A stretch of DNA of 64,000 bases, from assembly GCA_934552855.1 (NCBI GenBank), contig CAKTEU010000005.1:21383-85382 (forward strand). The letters are read 5' to 3'. The notes under the pieces are model-generated. The model saw nothing but the letters and a program-made list of their open reading frames with translations. It was not told where the DNA came from and made no database searches. This DNA is from an uncultured Eubacteriales bacterium. GTDB lineage: Bacteria; Bacillota; Clostridia; Oscillospirales; Acutalibacteraceae. Of the stretch, positions 33,764-43,522 are shown piece by piece. The first letter of the stretch is position 1; the number at the start of each line of letters is the position of its first letter. Both the position numbers and the translations under genes were made by a program.

Positions 33764-36700
33764 TTATGATTTGTTGGGCGTTTTTTTGCTTCTTCTGAGG
33801 TTCTTTTTGTGCTTGCGTTTTTGGGAATGAGACATTTTAAAATCAAACTTTCTTCCCTCAACTCTGTCGTAAAGCGCACTGTTAAGACGAATCAAACGAG
33901 TATCAAAAGTTTCTGTTGCGGCAAGAATCAAAAGTCCGCCGTCTTCGGGAAGTTTAATCTCGTCAAAATTCTCGGTGTTGATCTCATACATGAAGAAATA
34001 AAGCTGAGATGCAATATTGTCGCCGTTCTTTGAATGTGAATGTGTGAACTCATAAGCAAGCTTGTCGGTCTTGATGAATGCGGTTTCGGCAAGATTATAA
34101 AGATCCCAGCCGCCGATTCTTTCATTTATTGACTGAACTTTGATTGAAGCCTTGCTTTCGCCAAGTCCAAAGTCATAAGCCTTATCGCCGTAAAGGCTTG
34201 CGGCAATAAAATACAATCTGTTGCCGTTTGTTTTGATTGTTTGGCCCTCACAGATGAGCGCATTAAATTCGGCGTTAACATCGCCCGTTTCAAATCTTAC
34301 GCCGTTGCAGTCAATAACCTTCGGGAAAAGTTCACAAGGAATTGAAACGTTGACTCCCGGAAGTGAGCAATCGACTCTGTTTGAATTAAAAGTCGTCGCC
34401 TTTGTGTTATACGGAAGGCTTACAACTCTTTGCTCGCACTTTGAAGCACTGTTGCAGGTAAGAAGAGTCAAGGCAAAAGTTTTTACTTCGTTCGGAGCAA
34501 GGTCGAAAACAAGTTTTCCGTCAACAACGGTAGCTTCACCGATTTCTTCTTCCGAAGCGTAAACTTCTCTTGCGCTGAGGATTCCGTTGCCGAGTGAGAG
34601 TTCGACTTTTCTTGCGTGGAAGCCTGCACCTTCGTTGACTCTGACGATAATCTCATCGGTAAGTTCGCTTTTTTTCAATGCACGGATAATTACATTATCA
34701 TTGCTGATTGTCCCGAATGAATACTCTCTGCCAAGTGAGCCTTCATGCTTATTCGTTGTAAAAACGGCCATCGGTTGATTAAAGAACCTTGCGTTAAGCT
34801 GGGTTTTTTCGGTGAAATCACCCTTATGCGTATATATTGCATAGCCGTATCTGTTAAGGCCGAAGTCCATCATACCCTGAACACTGTCGTTTCGATAGTA
34901 CTTTTTGGGCGAATGGAGAACTGTAAGACGAAGGGTTCTTTCGTCCTTCATTATCCAACCGTACTTTGAATCGCTGAAAATTGAAACGCCGCAGCCCCTG
35001 TTTTTGTCGCTGATATCCGCCCATTTTTGAGCAGGTACGCTATAAAGCTTTTTATCGGCTTTTTTTCTTTCAATCGTTCCGAGTCCGAGATCAAAAACGG
35101 CTTTACTGTTTTTGAGCCTGAAGCTGAAGCCGTTGTGAAGCACACGACAAAACTCACGCCACTCGATTTCGTTATATACGTTGACACGGTTTCCGCCTGC
35201 TGAAAGCGAAACATAGCGAACAAAAGTGGACTTTCCAACAGTTTGAGTAACCTTGATTGTTGCCCTTGCGGGACCGGGTTCAACAATTTCAAGCTTTCCT
35301 TTTTCGGCAAATTCCCACGGGTACTTCATAACTTCTTTATACTTCATTTCCCACGCAGGATAGCTTCTGTCACCTTTATATTTATTAAGTTCAAATCTTA
35401 TCGGCTTATTGAGAATTTCAAATTCGTCAAGTGTTTTATCGATAATCGAAGAAATGTCTCCGTTTTTATCAATCGAAACAATGTACTTATAATTTTCAAG
35501 CTTGTTGACGTTGATTCTTACGCCTGTATTCATTTCGCATGGTTCATAGCTGTAAAGAACATCAAAAACTTTGAAGCCGAGAGCCGGAACATTGGCGCAA
35601 AAGGTTGCTTTGATAAAGTTCTTGTCAACATAATTGACCTGAGACGGAACCTCGTGTCCCTCGCTGTTGAATACTCTGACGAACTTAAAACCGGCAGCCG
35701 GAATTGTAATATCGACCGGTTCCATTCTCGGCTGTTCAATACTGTTTGAAACAACAACGGCAATACCCTTTGTCCATGAAGTATCCATATTTTTGACAAT
35801 TTCGCCTGCCGAACCTTCAAAGACATTTGAAAACTGGTTGAGCGAAAGAATGTAATCGTTCCACGAACGTTTATAAACACGTTCAACCGATGTTCCGGTG
35901 ATATCATCATGGAAAGTGTGCGCAATAACACGCTTCCATGCTTTTTCAAGTTCGGTTTTCGGATACTTTGCGCCGCAGACGCTCATTGCGATAACCGAGC
36001 TTCTTTCTGCCATATCGGCAAGCTCTTCGCTTCGCCTGTTGCAGCGTTTTGAAAACGAACGAGATGTATATGAACCGACGCCGTGGTTGGTCATCAAAAG
36101 TTCGTTGTTCCAACGAGGAAGTTTGTTGATGTCCGAAAGTTCAAGGTTGCTAAGGTCGTCAAAAAACTCTGTCGGCGAAGCCGAAAGAACCTTGATATCA
36201 GACGAATCGTTCTGCGAAACCTCGGCGTCAACCGTTTTTGCCGATTCCTCTTTCGGTGCACCGCCGACATCGCCTACCCCGTGATAGCCGAGCGTCCAAC
36301 CGAAGTCAAAATCTTTTATGTTTTTATTGAGCTTTTTGATAAGCTTCGGATTGGTTCTGACTTTTTTGAATGTTGTGCAATATGACTTACTGTCAAGCGA
36401 AGCAAAAATTGCCTTTCCGTTTGAACCGTACCAAAGACCAATGTCAAACGGAATGCCGTATGCACTGCCCCATGAAAGCTTTTGGGTTGAAAAACCTTTG
36501 AGATTTGCGTGTTCGGCAACAGCCGGAAGTGCCCAGCCGAAGCCAAAGCAATCCGGAAGAAAAATATCATTGCTTTTTATGCCGAACTTTTTTTGGAAGT
36601 ATCCGTTTCCGTAAAGCACATTTCTGAAAAGAAGTTCCGGTGAAGGAACATTGACATCGCCGTTTTCATAGCAGCTTCCGGTAACATTCCATCTTCCGTC

Positions 36701-36931
36701 GGCAATATACTTTTTAAGCTCTTCAAACTTTTCGGGATAATACTCTTCAAAAAGTTCATAGCGGTATGCACCCTCAAAGTTGAAGCGATAGTTCGGATAC
36801 TTTTCAAAAAGACTGAAGTTATCATTCAGCGTTTTTGGAAGGCAGGTGTCGATGACATACTCAAAATCCCAGTTCCAAACCGTGTCAAGATGTGCCGTGG
36901 CAATTGTATAAATTCTTTTTTCTTCTGTCAT
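33764..36931 (-). CDS. GH38 family alpha-mannosidase
   Basis: This 1055-residue protein has no signal peptide and probably acts in the cytoplasm. The zinc motif TAHLDTVWNWD (His14, Asp16) and the nucleophile region FLPDCFGFGWALP (Asp127) mark glycoside hydrolase family 38. The central three-helix region and the large C-terminal beta-sandwiches follow. GH38 enzymes release alpha-mannose from glycan fragments. It ends in an unusual, very basic tail (HSQKRKHKKNLRRSKKTP), with no known role. It sits 15 nt after the M28 peptidase gene in the same orientation. Confidence 0.92.
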   Translation of the reverse strand: MTEEKRIYTIATAHLDTVWNWDFEYVIDTCLPKTLNDNFSLFEKYPNYRFNFEGAYRYELFEEYYPEKFEELKKYIADGRWNVTGSCYENGDVNVPSPELLFRNVLYGNGYFQKKFGIKSNDIFLPDCFGFGWALPAVAEHANLKGFSTQKLSWGSAYGIPFDIGLWYGSNGKAIFASLDSKSYCTTFKKVRTNPKLIKKLNKNIKDFDFGWTLGYHGVGDVGGAPKEESAKTVDAEVSQNDSSDIKVLSASPTEFFDDLSNLELSDINKLPRWNNELLMTNHGVGSYTSRSFSKRCNRRSEELADMAERSSVIAMSVCGAKYPKTELEKAWKRVIAHTFHDDITGTSVERVYKRSWNDYILSLNQFSNVFEGSAGEIVKNMDTSWTKGIAVVVSNSIEQPRMEPVDITIPAAGFKFVRVFNSEGHEVPSQVNYVDKNFIKATFCANVPALGFKVFDVLYSYEPCEMNTGVRINVNKLENYKYIVSIDKNGDISSIIDKTLDEFEILNKPIRFELNKYKGDRSYPAWEMKYKEVMKYPWEFAEKGKLEIVEPGPARATIKVTQTVGKSTFVRYVSLSAGGNRVNVYNEIEWREFCRVLHNGFSFRLKNSKAVFDLGLGTIERKKADKKLYSVPAQKWADISDKNRGCGVSIFSDSKYGWIMKDERTLRLTVLHSPKKYYRNDSVQGMMDFGLNRYGYAIYTHKGDFTEKTQLNARFFNQPMAVFTTNKHEGSLGREYSFGTISNDNVIIRALKKSELTDEIIVRVNEGAGFHARKVELSLGNGILSAREVYASEEEIGEATVVDGKLVFDLAPNEVKTFALTLLTCNSASKCEQRVVSLPYNTKATTFNSNRVDCSLPGVNVSIPCELFPKVIDCNGVRFETGDVNAEFNALICEGQTIKTNGNRLYFIAASLYGDKAYDFGLGESKASIKVQSINERIGGWDLYNLAETAFIKTDKLAYEFTHSHSKNGDNIASQLYFFMYEINTENFDEIKLPEDGGLLILAATETFDTRLIRLNSALYDRVEGRKFDFKMSHSQKRKHKKNLRRSKKTPNKS

Positions 36932-36946
36932 AATTTTCTCCCTGCC

Positions 36947-38245
36947 TTATTTCTTAGATCTGTTTTTTTCATATATTTTTATCCCGCCCTTGCTGTCGTA
37001 AAGTTTTGCGGCTTCAAGACAAATATCAAGCGAAAGATTTATGCAATCTTCATTAATATTGGTCCATGTGTCCTCACGGGTGTGATAATATGTTTTAGGA
37101 TTATGATTCACTCCGCAAAAGCCACAGGCACGAATGCCGTATTTTGAAAAACCTTCGGCATCAACGGCACCGGGATAAATTGATGCACGTTTCATTTCAA
37201 GTCCGTTGTTCATTCCGGCTTCAAAAAGGAGATCACCGACCGCTTCGCTGTCCTTGACCGTCCCGGTGCAGCCCTGAGTATAAATCTGCATCTGTTCGAT
37301 TTCTCGCATTGTGTCAAGAGTAATTGCAACGGTTTCAGTTTGCTTAAGTTCATTTTTGTGCTTTTTTGCAAAAGCTTTTGCACCCCGAAGCCCAGCCTCC
37401 TCGCTACCGGTTATAAGGCAACACACTTCGGTATTGGCAAAGCGAAAATCGTTATCTGCCATCTCTTTAAGCACACCCATAGCAATATAGCAGGCGGAAA
37501 GGTTATCGTTTGCACCGTCAACAACAACGTGCCAATTGATAAAGAAATACATACAAAAAATGAACGGAGCGAAGCAAAGCATCACGATTCCGAGCGGTTT
37601 CCAAAGTCCGCTGACAATTTCCGGAACAAAGCCGAGCCTGAAAGTTGAGATTAACCTTGCAAGGGTAACAACAAAAATGAAGAACATTCCGACGATTGAA
37701 AAGCCCATAATCGGAGCGAGCGTTTTCATCTGGCCGTGGAGAGAAAACGTCCATTCATTCGCCGCATCGGCATGACCGGAAAAAATGATCCTCCTTTTGA
37801 CTTCACCTGTGGGTTTTCTTTTTGCAAAAACATTCCTTGAAACCCTTTTCGGAAAGAGGAAGTCAACAAATTCGGCGTAAAAGAGAAATTCAAACAAAAA
37901 CATAAGTATGCTCAAAAGCATGAGTACCGGCGGAATGATTGCCATAATCAATTCGCCTTTTGAACTGCCGGGGTAGATATACGACGGGAACAGCCAATAT
38001 ATCGCAATTGAAAGGAAGCAAAACGTGACAGCAATAATTATAAAGCCCATGAATGCGTGCGGGTGAAGTTTAAAATCTTCCATTATGACTTCATCGGCAT
38101 AATTTTCAAGTTCGCTTTTGAAGTATTCCTGTGCGTCACGTTCGCTTTTTGAACCCGGCGAACGCTTTTTGAAGTTTTCGCATATGTAGCGGATTCCGTC
38201 TTTCATGTACTGTTTTGTTTCATTTCCGGATCTGAAACTGAACAT
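36947..38245 (-). CDS. M28 family membrane aminopeptidase-like protein
   Basis: This 432-residue protein starts after GAGGAGAG. Two pairs of membrane segments (about 65-85/96-118 and ~170-245) interrupt an M28 zinc peptidase. Metal ligands appear as SGHADAANEW, VDGANDNLSA, TGSEEAGLRGA, LDTMREI and the late YYHTREDTW. The catalytic part probably faces the cytoplasm or lies at the membrane. Substrate is unknown. The pairing with a mannosidase suggests use of glycopeptide fragments, which is inference. A candidate promoter (TTGTAT-17-TAAACT) lies at 38296-38324. Confidence 0.88.
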   Translation of the reverse strand: MFSFRSGNETKQYMKDGIRYICENFKKRSPGSKSERDAQEYFKSELENYADEVIMEDFKLHPHAFMGFIIIAVTFCFLSIAIYWLFPSYIYPGSSKGELIMAIIPPVLMLLSILMFLFEFLFYAEFVDFLFPKRVSRNVFAKRKPTGEVKRRIIFSGHADAANEWTFSLHGQMKTLAPIMGFSIVGMFFIFVVTLARLISTFRLGFVPEIVSGLWKPLGIVMLCFAPFIFCMYFFINWHVVVDGANDNLSACYIAMGVLKEMADNDFRFANTEVCCLITGSEEAGLRGAKAFAKKHKNELKQTETVAITLDTMREIEQMQIYTQGCTGTVKDSEAVGDLLFEAGMNNGLEMKRASIYPGAVDAEGFSKYGIRACGFCGVNHNPKTYYHTREDTWTNINEDCINLSLDICLEAAKLYDSKGGIKIYEKNRSKK

Positions 38246-38384
38246 ATGAATCTCTCCTCTTAAAAAATTACAGAGCCATACTAATTTTAATAGTCAGTTT
38301 ATCACAACGAACTTAAAAATACAATAAAAGGTAATTAAATTTTGTAAGTTTTCAACCAAAAATCGCCATTTACAAATCTGCCTG

Positions 38385-39107
38385 TCATACAAAAGGTATA
38401 TAGCTAAACGCAACCGCAAACAAAAGTGCCGGAAGCATATTTGCAACCCTTAGCTTTTTGTCAAACATCAAATTTACACCTACGCAAAAAATAAGCATTG
38501 AACCGATAAAACTGATATTTGTTATTGCAAGGTCGGTCAAAAGCGGCTCAACGAGCTTTGCGATAAGCGTTATCAGTCCCTGGATAAAAGCGAGCGGTAA
38601 AACCGAAAACAGCGTTCCTTTTCCCATTGCGGAAGCCATAACCATAACAATCACAAGGTCAAGCACCGCCTTTGTGAAAAGCGTTGAGTAATCGTGGCTG
38701 AGTGCATCCTGTATAGGTCCGATGACCGCCATTGCACCGACGCAGATTGTGAGCGAAGCACTGACGAAGCCGGAAATAAAGCTGTTGTCATTTTCACTTT
38801 TTGTTTTGACTTTTAGCCATGCGGCAAAACGCTCCGTGAGATGCTGAATGTTAATAAGTTCACCGAAAAATGAGCCGAGGGCAAACGCAACAACCATTAG
38901 CACAATTTGCGTTGTTCCGTTTTCAAGCTTATTAAGTTCAATAATTCTGCCGATACCGCCGGCGGCACCGACGAAAATCACCGCAAGCCCCATGCTTTGC
39001 ATGATAAGTTCGCAAAAACGCTCCTTAAGTGCTTTTTTAAAAACCATTCCAATCACCGCACCGACAACAACCGCCGCACAGTTAACAATCGTTCCGAGTC
39101 CTGTCAT
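38385..39107 (-). CDS. DUF554 membrane protein
   Basis: This 240-residue protein with about seven hydrophobic segments begins MTGLGTIVNCAAVVVGAVIG, the standard DUF554 opening. YdfK-type proteins of this family have no assigned function, although transport is suspected. It sits downstream of tyrS behind a terminator hairpin, so it may have its own weak expression. Confidence 0.9.
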   Translation of the reverse strand: MTGLGTIVNCAAVVVGAVIGMVFKKALKERFCELIMQSMGLAVIFVGAAGGIGRIIELNKLENGTTQIVLMVVAFALGSFFGELINIQHLTERFAAWLKVKTKSENDNSFISGFVSASLTICVGAMAVIGPIQDALSHDYSTLFTKAVLDLVIVMVMASAMGKGTLFSVLPLAFIQGLITLIAKLVEPLLTDLAITNISFIGSMLIFCVGVNLMFDKKLRVANMLPALLFAVAFSYIPFV

Positions 39108-39130
39108 TTTTTATTCACCCTATTACACAT

Positions 39131-39165
39131 AAAATCAGCCGAGCAAAAATTCTGCCCGGCTGAAA
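39131..39165 (-). terminator. Terminator after tyrS
   Basis: TCAGCCG-A-GCA and TGC-C-CGGCTGA pair into a stem; the minus strand then runs TGATTTTATG, a short T-tract. Confidence 0.75.
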
Positions 39166-39177
39166 AATTGGACTATA

Positions 39178-40404
39178 TTATTCAATAACGAGCTTATTGA
39201 AAACTTTTTTACCCTTTTTGAGGATAACGTGACCTTTTTCAAAAGCAGAAGCAGGTATAACAGCCGCAAAATCGGTAACTTTTTCATCATCAAGCGAAAC
39301 GCCGCCCTGTTCAATAAGCCGTCTGCCCTCTCCTCTTGATTTGATGATGCCGGCTTTGAGCATTGCGTCGATTACGGGGATTGACGAATCGGTAAAGTCT
39401 GCTTCCGTAAGAACGGTTTTCGGCATATGGTCAAGATCTCCGCCTGCGCCGAAAAGAGCCTTTGCAGCAGTCTGAGCCTTGAGTGCTTCCTCTTCGCCGT
39501 GAACAAGTTTTGTAAGCTCAAATGCAAGAATTTCCTTTGCAGTATTGAGCTGACTGCCCTCCCAATCGTTCATCTTATCGATTTCTTCGAGCGGAAGGAA
39601 CGTGAGCATACGGATACACTTGAGAACGTCTGCGTCCGCAACATTTCTCCAGTACTGATAAAACTCATACGGGCTTGTCTTTTCCGGGTCAAGCCAAACA
39701 GCACCCTTTTGGGTTTTGCCCATCTTTTTGCCCTCGGAATTGAGGAGAAGTGTTATTGTCATTGCGTATGCGTCTTTTCCGAGCTTCTTTCTGATAAGTT
39801 CGGTACCGCCGAGCATATTGCTCCACTGGTCGTCACCGCCGAACTGCATATTGCAGCCGTAATCGGTGTAAAGACGATAGAAGTCATAGCTTTGCATAAT
39901 CATGTAGTTGAACTCAAGGAACGAAAGTCCCTTTTCCATTCTCTGCTTGTAGCACTCTGCTCTGAGCATATTATTGACTGAGAAACAAGCACCGACTTCA
40001 CGAAGAACATCGATATAGTTGAGCTTCAAAAGCCAGTCGGCATTGTTAACCATAAGTGCCTTTCCATCCGAAAAGTCAATAAAACGGCTCATCTGCTTTT
40101 TGAAACAGTCGCAGTTGTGCTGAATGGTTTCGGTAGTCATCATGGTACGCATATCGGATCTTCCCGACGGGTCACCGATCATGCCTGTTCCGCCACCAAT
40201 AAGAGCGATGGGTTTGTTGCCCGCCATTTGAAGACGCTTCATAAGGCAAAGAGCCATGAAGTGACCAACATGGAGCGAATCCGCAGTCGGGTCAAATCCG
40301 ATGTAAAAAACAGCTTTTCCGTTGTTGATAAGATCTCTGATTTCTTTTTCGTCCGTCACCTGAGCGATAAGGCCGCGGGCAACAAGTTCGTCATATATCT
40401 GCAT
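39178..40404 (-). CDS. tyrS: Tyrosyl-tRNA synthetase
   Basis: This 408-residue class I synthetase starts after GGAGG. The HIGH-equivalent is SLHVGHFMALC within GFDPTADSLHVGH. The KMSKS loop reads KMGKTQKG, and the C-terminal S4-like domain is EGRRLIEQGGVSLDD. It charges tRNA-Tyr in the cytoplasm. Unlike many Firmicutes tyrS genes it has no T-box: its promoter at 40448-40476 gives a leader of only about 35 nt. The -35 overlaps the recN stop codon. Confidence 0.96.
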   Translation of the reverse strand: MQIYDELVARGLIAQVTDEKEIRDLINNGKAVFYIGFDPTADSLHVGHFMALCLMKRLQMAGNKPIALIGGGTGMIGDPSGRSDMRTMMTTETIQHNCDCFKKQMSRFIDFSDGKALMVNNADWLLKLNYIDVLREVGACFSVNNMLRAECYKQRMEKGLSFLEFNYMIMQSYDFYRLYTDYGCNMQFGGDDQWSNMLGGTELIRKKLGKDAYAMTITLLLNSEGKKMGKTQKGAVWLDPEKTSPYEFYQYWRNVADADVLKCIRMLTFLPLEEIDKMNDWEGSQLNTAKEILAFELTKLVHGEEEALKAQTAAKALFGAGGDLDHMPKTVLTEADFTDSSIPVIDAMLKAGIIKSRGEGRRLIEQGGVSLDDEKVTDFAAVIPASAFEKGHVILKKGKKVFNKLVIE

Positions 40405-40447
40405 TGTTTTTCCTCCGTTATGTTTTAAAGTGTTAAACTGCTGTTAC

Positions 40448-40476
40448 ATAATACATATATTCTAACGTAATGTCAA
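40448..40476 (-). promoter_or_regulatory. Promoter of tyrS
   Basis: The minus strand has TTGACA (40471-40476), a 17-bp spacer and TATTAT (40448-40453). There is no room for a T-box leader. Confidence 0.8.
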
Positions 40477-42146
40477 GAAGTAAGCGAAAAATCAATAAGA
40501 TCCTGCGCAGATTTCAGCGTTGCGGGCGTAATAACGTCGCCGCCGATTATTCGGGCAAGTTCATATGTCCTTTCCCTTTCTTCAAGCTTTTTGACTTTTG
40601 TTACGGTTTCTTCTTCACTTGACTGCTTTTCAATCAAAAGATGATTATCGGCAAATGCGGCAATCTGAGCAAGGTGGGTCACACAGATAACCTGCTTCCC
40701 CTTTGATACTTCACGAAGCTTTGCGGCAATTTTATGCGCCGCTCGTCCGCTGACACCGGTGTCAATTTCGTCAAAAATCATCGTGCCTTCGTCGGTGCTA
40801 TCGGTAAGCACACAGCGGATTGCAAGCATAACCCTTGAAAGTTCGCCGCCGGAAGCAATTTTTGAAAGCGGCTTTTCCTCCTGTCCGGCATTTGCACTGA
40901 ACAAAAACTCAACCTCATCAACGCCGTTTTCATAAGCTTCTCTGTCTTTAAAGCCGACTGAGAAATGTGCATGCGGCATATCGAGAAAAGCAAGTTCGTT
41001 CGACACCTGCGCTTCAAAACGCAGTGCTGCCGCTTTTCTGTTGTCGGAAATAAGGCAGCCCAAATCAAAAACATCTTTTTCAAGTGCGGCAAGTTTTTCT
41101 TCAAGAACTTCTCTTTTTTCATCGGCAAAAGCAATTGAATCATATTCGCTTTTTGCTTTTTCAAGGAAGGAGAGCATTTCTTCTTCCGTATTGCCGTACT
41201 TTTTTGAAAGGCGGTACAAAACATCAAGACGTTCTTCAATGCTGTCGATATTTTCGTCGCCATCACCAAGCTTTTCAATCTCTGCCGATACGTCGGAAAG
41301 ACATTCGTCAAGCTCGTATTTAAAGTCCGTAACCGAATTGACATATGGCGAAAACTCGCTGTGATAATCGCTCAGCTGAGCAAGAAACGAACTCAGCGCA
41401 TATAAATTATCTGCAAGACCCGCCGTGTTTTCGTCGCCGGCAAGAAGAGAGTAGCATGAATATAGGTTTTGCATAATCTTTTCACGGTTTTGAACACGCA
41501 GTTTTTCTTCTTTTAAGCGGTCGATTTCGCCAACGGTTATGTTTGCGTTTTCAAGTTCATTTATCTGATATTCAAGAAAATCAAGGCGATTTTGCTTATC
41601 GCTTTCATCGGTCTCAAGCGTTGCAAGTTCTCTTTTGAGCCGAAGCATTTTATGGTAAAGGCCACGGTATTCATCCAAAAGACCTTTGCAGTTTGCAAGA
41701 GCGTCAATATAATCGATATGGCTTTCGCTTTGAAGCAGCTTTTGGCTGTCGTGCTGACCGCAGATTGTGATAAGTTCTCTGCCGAGACGTTTGAGCATTG
41801 TTGCCGTGAGCGGCTGACCGTTGACTTTACAGGAGCTTCTGCCGTCGGCGGTCACAATGCGGCTTATCAAAAGCGTTCCGTCTTCTTCCTGTTCAATATC
41901 GAGTTCGGCGAGAACATCTTTGACATTTTGAGAAATATTTTCAAAAAGCGCAGTAACTTTTGCACCTTTTTCTCCGCTGCGAACAAGTTCTTTTGATGTT
42001 CGTTCGCCAAGGATGGCATTGATTGAATCAATCACAATTGACTTTCCTGCACCGGTTTCGCCGGTAAGAATATTAAGTCCTTCTTCAAAGAAAATGTCTG
42101 CCTTTTTGATAACGGCAACATTTTCAATTTTTAAATCAGTAAGCAT
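40473..42146 (-). CDS. recN: DNA repair ATPase RecN
   Basis: This 557-residue SMC-like protein has Walker A LTGETGAGKS near the N-terminus, a long central coiled coil (~160-360), and the C-terminal signature SKIASGGELSRVMLAIRCVL with Walker B TMIFDEIDTGVSGRAA. RecN acts early at double-strand breaks. It is the last gene of the nusB-to-recN operon. No good ribosome site precedes the start; AAAGGA lies about 33 nt upstream. I see no LexA box here. Confidence 0.95.
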   Translation of the reverse strand: MLTDLKIENVAVIKKADIFFEEGLNILTGETGAGKSIVIDSINAILGERTSKELVRSGEKGAKVTALFENISQNVKDVLAELDIEQEEDGTLLISRIVTADGRSSCKVNGQPLTATMLKRLGRELITICGQHDSQKLLQSESHIDYIDALANCKGLLDEYRGLYHKMLRLKRELATLETDESDKQNRLDFLEYQINELENANITVGEIDRLKEEKLRVQNREKIMQNLYSCYSLLAGDENTAGLADNLYALSSFLAQLSDYHSEFSPYVNSVTDFKYELDECLSDVSAEIEKLGDGDENIDSIEERLDVLYRLSKKYGNTEEEMLSFLEKAKSEYDSIAFADEKREVLEEKLAALEKDVFDLGCLISDNRKAAALRFEAQVSNELAFLDMPHAHFSVGFKDREAYENGVDEVEFLFSANAGQEEKPLSKIASGGELSRVMLAIRCVLTDSTDEGTMIFDEIDTGVSGRAAHKIAAKLREVSKGKQVICVTHLAQIAAFADNHLLIEKQSSEEETVTKVKKLEERERTYELARIIGGDVITPATLKSAQDLIDFSLTS

Positions 42147-42202
42147 AATGGTGTGGGCTGAAAATGTCCGTCAGCAGTCCTTTCAATAGATTTAAGTCGA
42201 AC

Positions 42203-42652
42203 TCAGGCAATATAGCCTTTAATTTTTTCGCAAAATTCTTCGGCCGCTTTTTCGTCACGGCATAAAACAAAGAATGTGTTTTCGCCACCGAGCGTTCCGA
42301 CAACGTTCTTTTCAAGGAGATTATCAACCGCTTCGCAGGCGGCTCCTGCCATTCCGGAAATACACTTGACAACAACCATGTTTCCGGCATAATCCGCTCC
42401 TGTTACGGAATGAACAAGGATTGAAAGAAATTTTTGCGACATATCTTCGCTTTCATTTCTTGCGGCAGAGTACTTATATCTACCGTTTTCAACCGGAGAT
42501 TTTATAAGTTTAAGCGACTTGATATCCCGTGAAACCGTTGCCTGAGTAACATTATATCCAAGTTCATGAAGGCGGTTCATGAGTTCTTCCTGCGTTCCGA
42601 GTTCTTCTTTTTCAACAAGGGCAAGGATTGCTTCATGTCTGTTTCTTTTCAT
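42203..42652 (-). CDS. argR: Arginine repressor ArgR/AhrC
   Basis: This 149-residue hexameric regulator starts after AAAGGAGAT. The N-terminal winged helix (NVTQATVSRDIKSLKL) binds ARG boxes. The C-terminal domain (GTLGGENTFFVLCRDE) forms the hexamer and binds L-arginine. It represses arginine synthesis and can activate catabolism. Its place between nadK and recN is the normal Firmicutes arrangement. Confidence 0.96.
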   Translation of the reverse strand: MKRNRHEAILALVEKEELGTQEELMNRLHELGYNVTQATVSRDIKSLKLIKSPVENGRYKYSAARNESEDMSQKFLSILVHSVTGADYAGNMVVVKCISGMAGAACEAVDNLLEKNVVGTLGGENTFFVLCRDEKAAEEFCEKIKGYIA

Positions 42653-42664
42653 CGTAAATCTCCT

Positions 42665-43522
42665 TTAAACACGGCGTTCAATCAGCTTTGACGAAAGAAT
42701 GTCTGTAAAGCTGTCTGCCTTTATTCTTATAATTTTTGAATTTCTGTGAGCACGTCTGACAAGTATTCTGCTTTCTGGAGTGATTTTGATTGCGCTTTCC
42801 CCGTCGCAGCTGAGAAGCGGAAGGCAAAGTTCACAATTTGAAACCGAAAGTTCGATTTTTGTTTCCGGTCTGAAAATTATTGAGCGGGAAAAAAGCGAAT
42901 GAGTGCAAATCGGCGTTGTTATAATGCTCTCAATCGAAGGATCAACAACGGGGCCTCCGGCCGAAAGCGAATATGCCGTTGAGCCCGTCGGCGTTGCAAC
43001 AATCAAACCGTCGGCGTGATAGGTATACGACTGCTTTTTATCGCAGACAAGATTGATATCGCACATCCGCATTGAAACACCTCGTGCTATCACAACATCG
43101 TTAAGGCAGTAATTTTTGCCTGTCAATTCATCGTTGACATAATGTTCGGCGCAAAGCATCATCCGTTTTTCAATTTCGTATTTTCTTTCGGTTAAATTTG
43201 AAAGTAAATGAAGCTCCTGCTTTTCGAGTCCGGCAAGGAAGCCGAGATTTCCGGCGTTAATTCCGAGTATTTCCTTGTCATATTTTGCGGCATCGTGAGC
43301 TGCATGAATAAACGTTCCATCGCCGCCGATTGCAATCAAAACGTCACATTCGGACACGGCAGTATCGTTATCGGTAAAATTGACATCTAATTTTTCAAAA
43401 TATTCTTTTTGCTCAAATGGCATATAAATTTCGCCGCCGAGACGCTTCAGTTCCTCAATAACATTGCAAGTAACTTCAAAAGCGTGAGTTCTTGTAAGAT
43501 TCACATGGAAAGCAAATTTCAT
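42665..43522 (-). CDS. nadK: NAD kinase
   Basis: This 285-residue enzyme makes NADP+ from NAD+. The motif LIAIGGDGTFIHAAHD binds phosphate, and DGLIVATPTGSTAYSLSAGGPVVDP is the NAD-binding signature. GGGAGGT precedes the start, which overlaps the tlyA stop by 4 nt. It is co-transcribed with tlyA and argR. Confidence 0.96.
   Translation of the reverse strand: MKFAFHVNLTRTHAFEVTCNVIEELKRLGGEIYMPFEQKEYFEKLDVNFTDNDTAVSECDVLIAIGGDGTFIHAAHDAAKYDKEILGINAGNLGFLAGLEKQELHLLSNLTERKYEIEKRMMLCAEHYVNDELTGKNYCLNDVVIARGVSMRMCDINLVCDKKQSYTYHADGLIVATPTGSTAYSLSAGGPVVDPSIESIITTPICTHSLFSRSIIFRPETKIELSVSNCELCLPLLSCDGESAIKITPESRILVRRAHRNSKIIRIKADSFTDILSSKLIERRV

Noticed and set aside
40405..40472. T-box upstream of tyrS
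   Set aside because: Expected in many Firmicutes, but the promoter leaves only ~35 nt of leader and no T-box motif is present.
42150..42202. LexA box before recN
   Set aside because: No GAAC-N4-GTTC motif occurs in this gap; recN is presumably expressed from the operon promoter.
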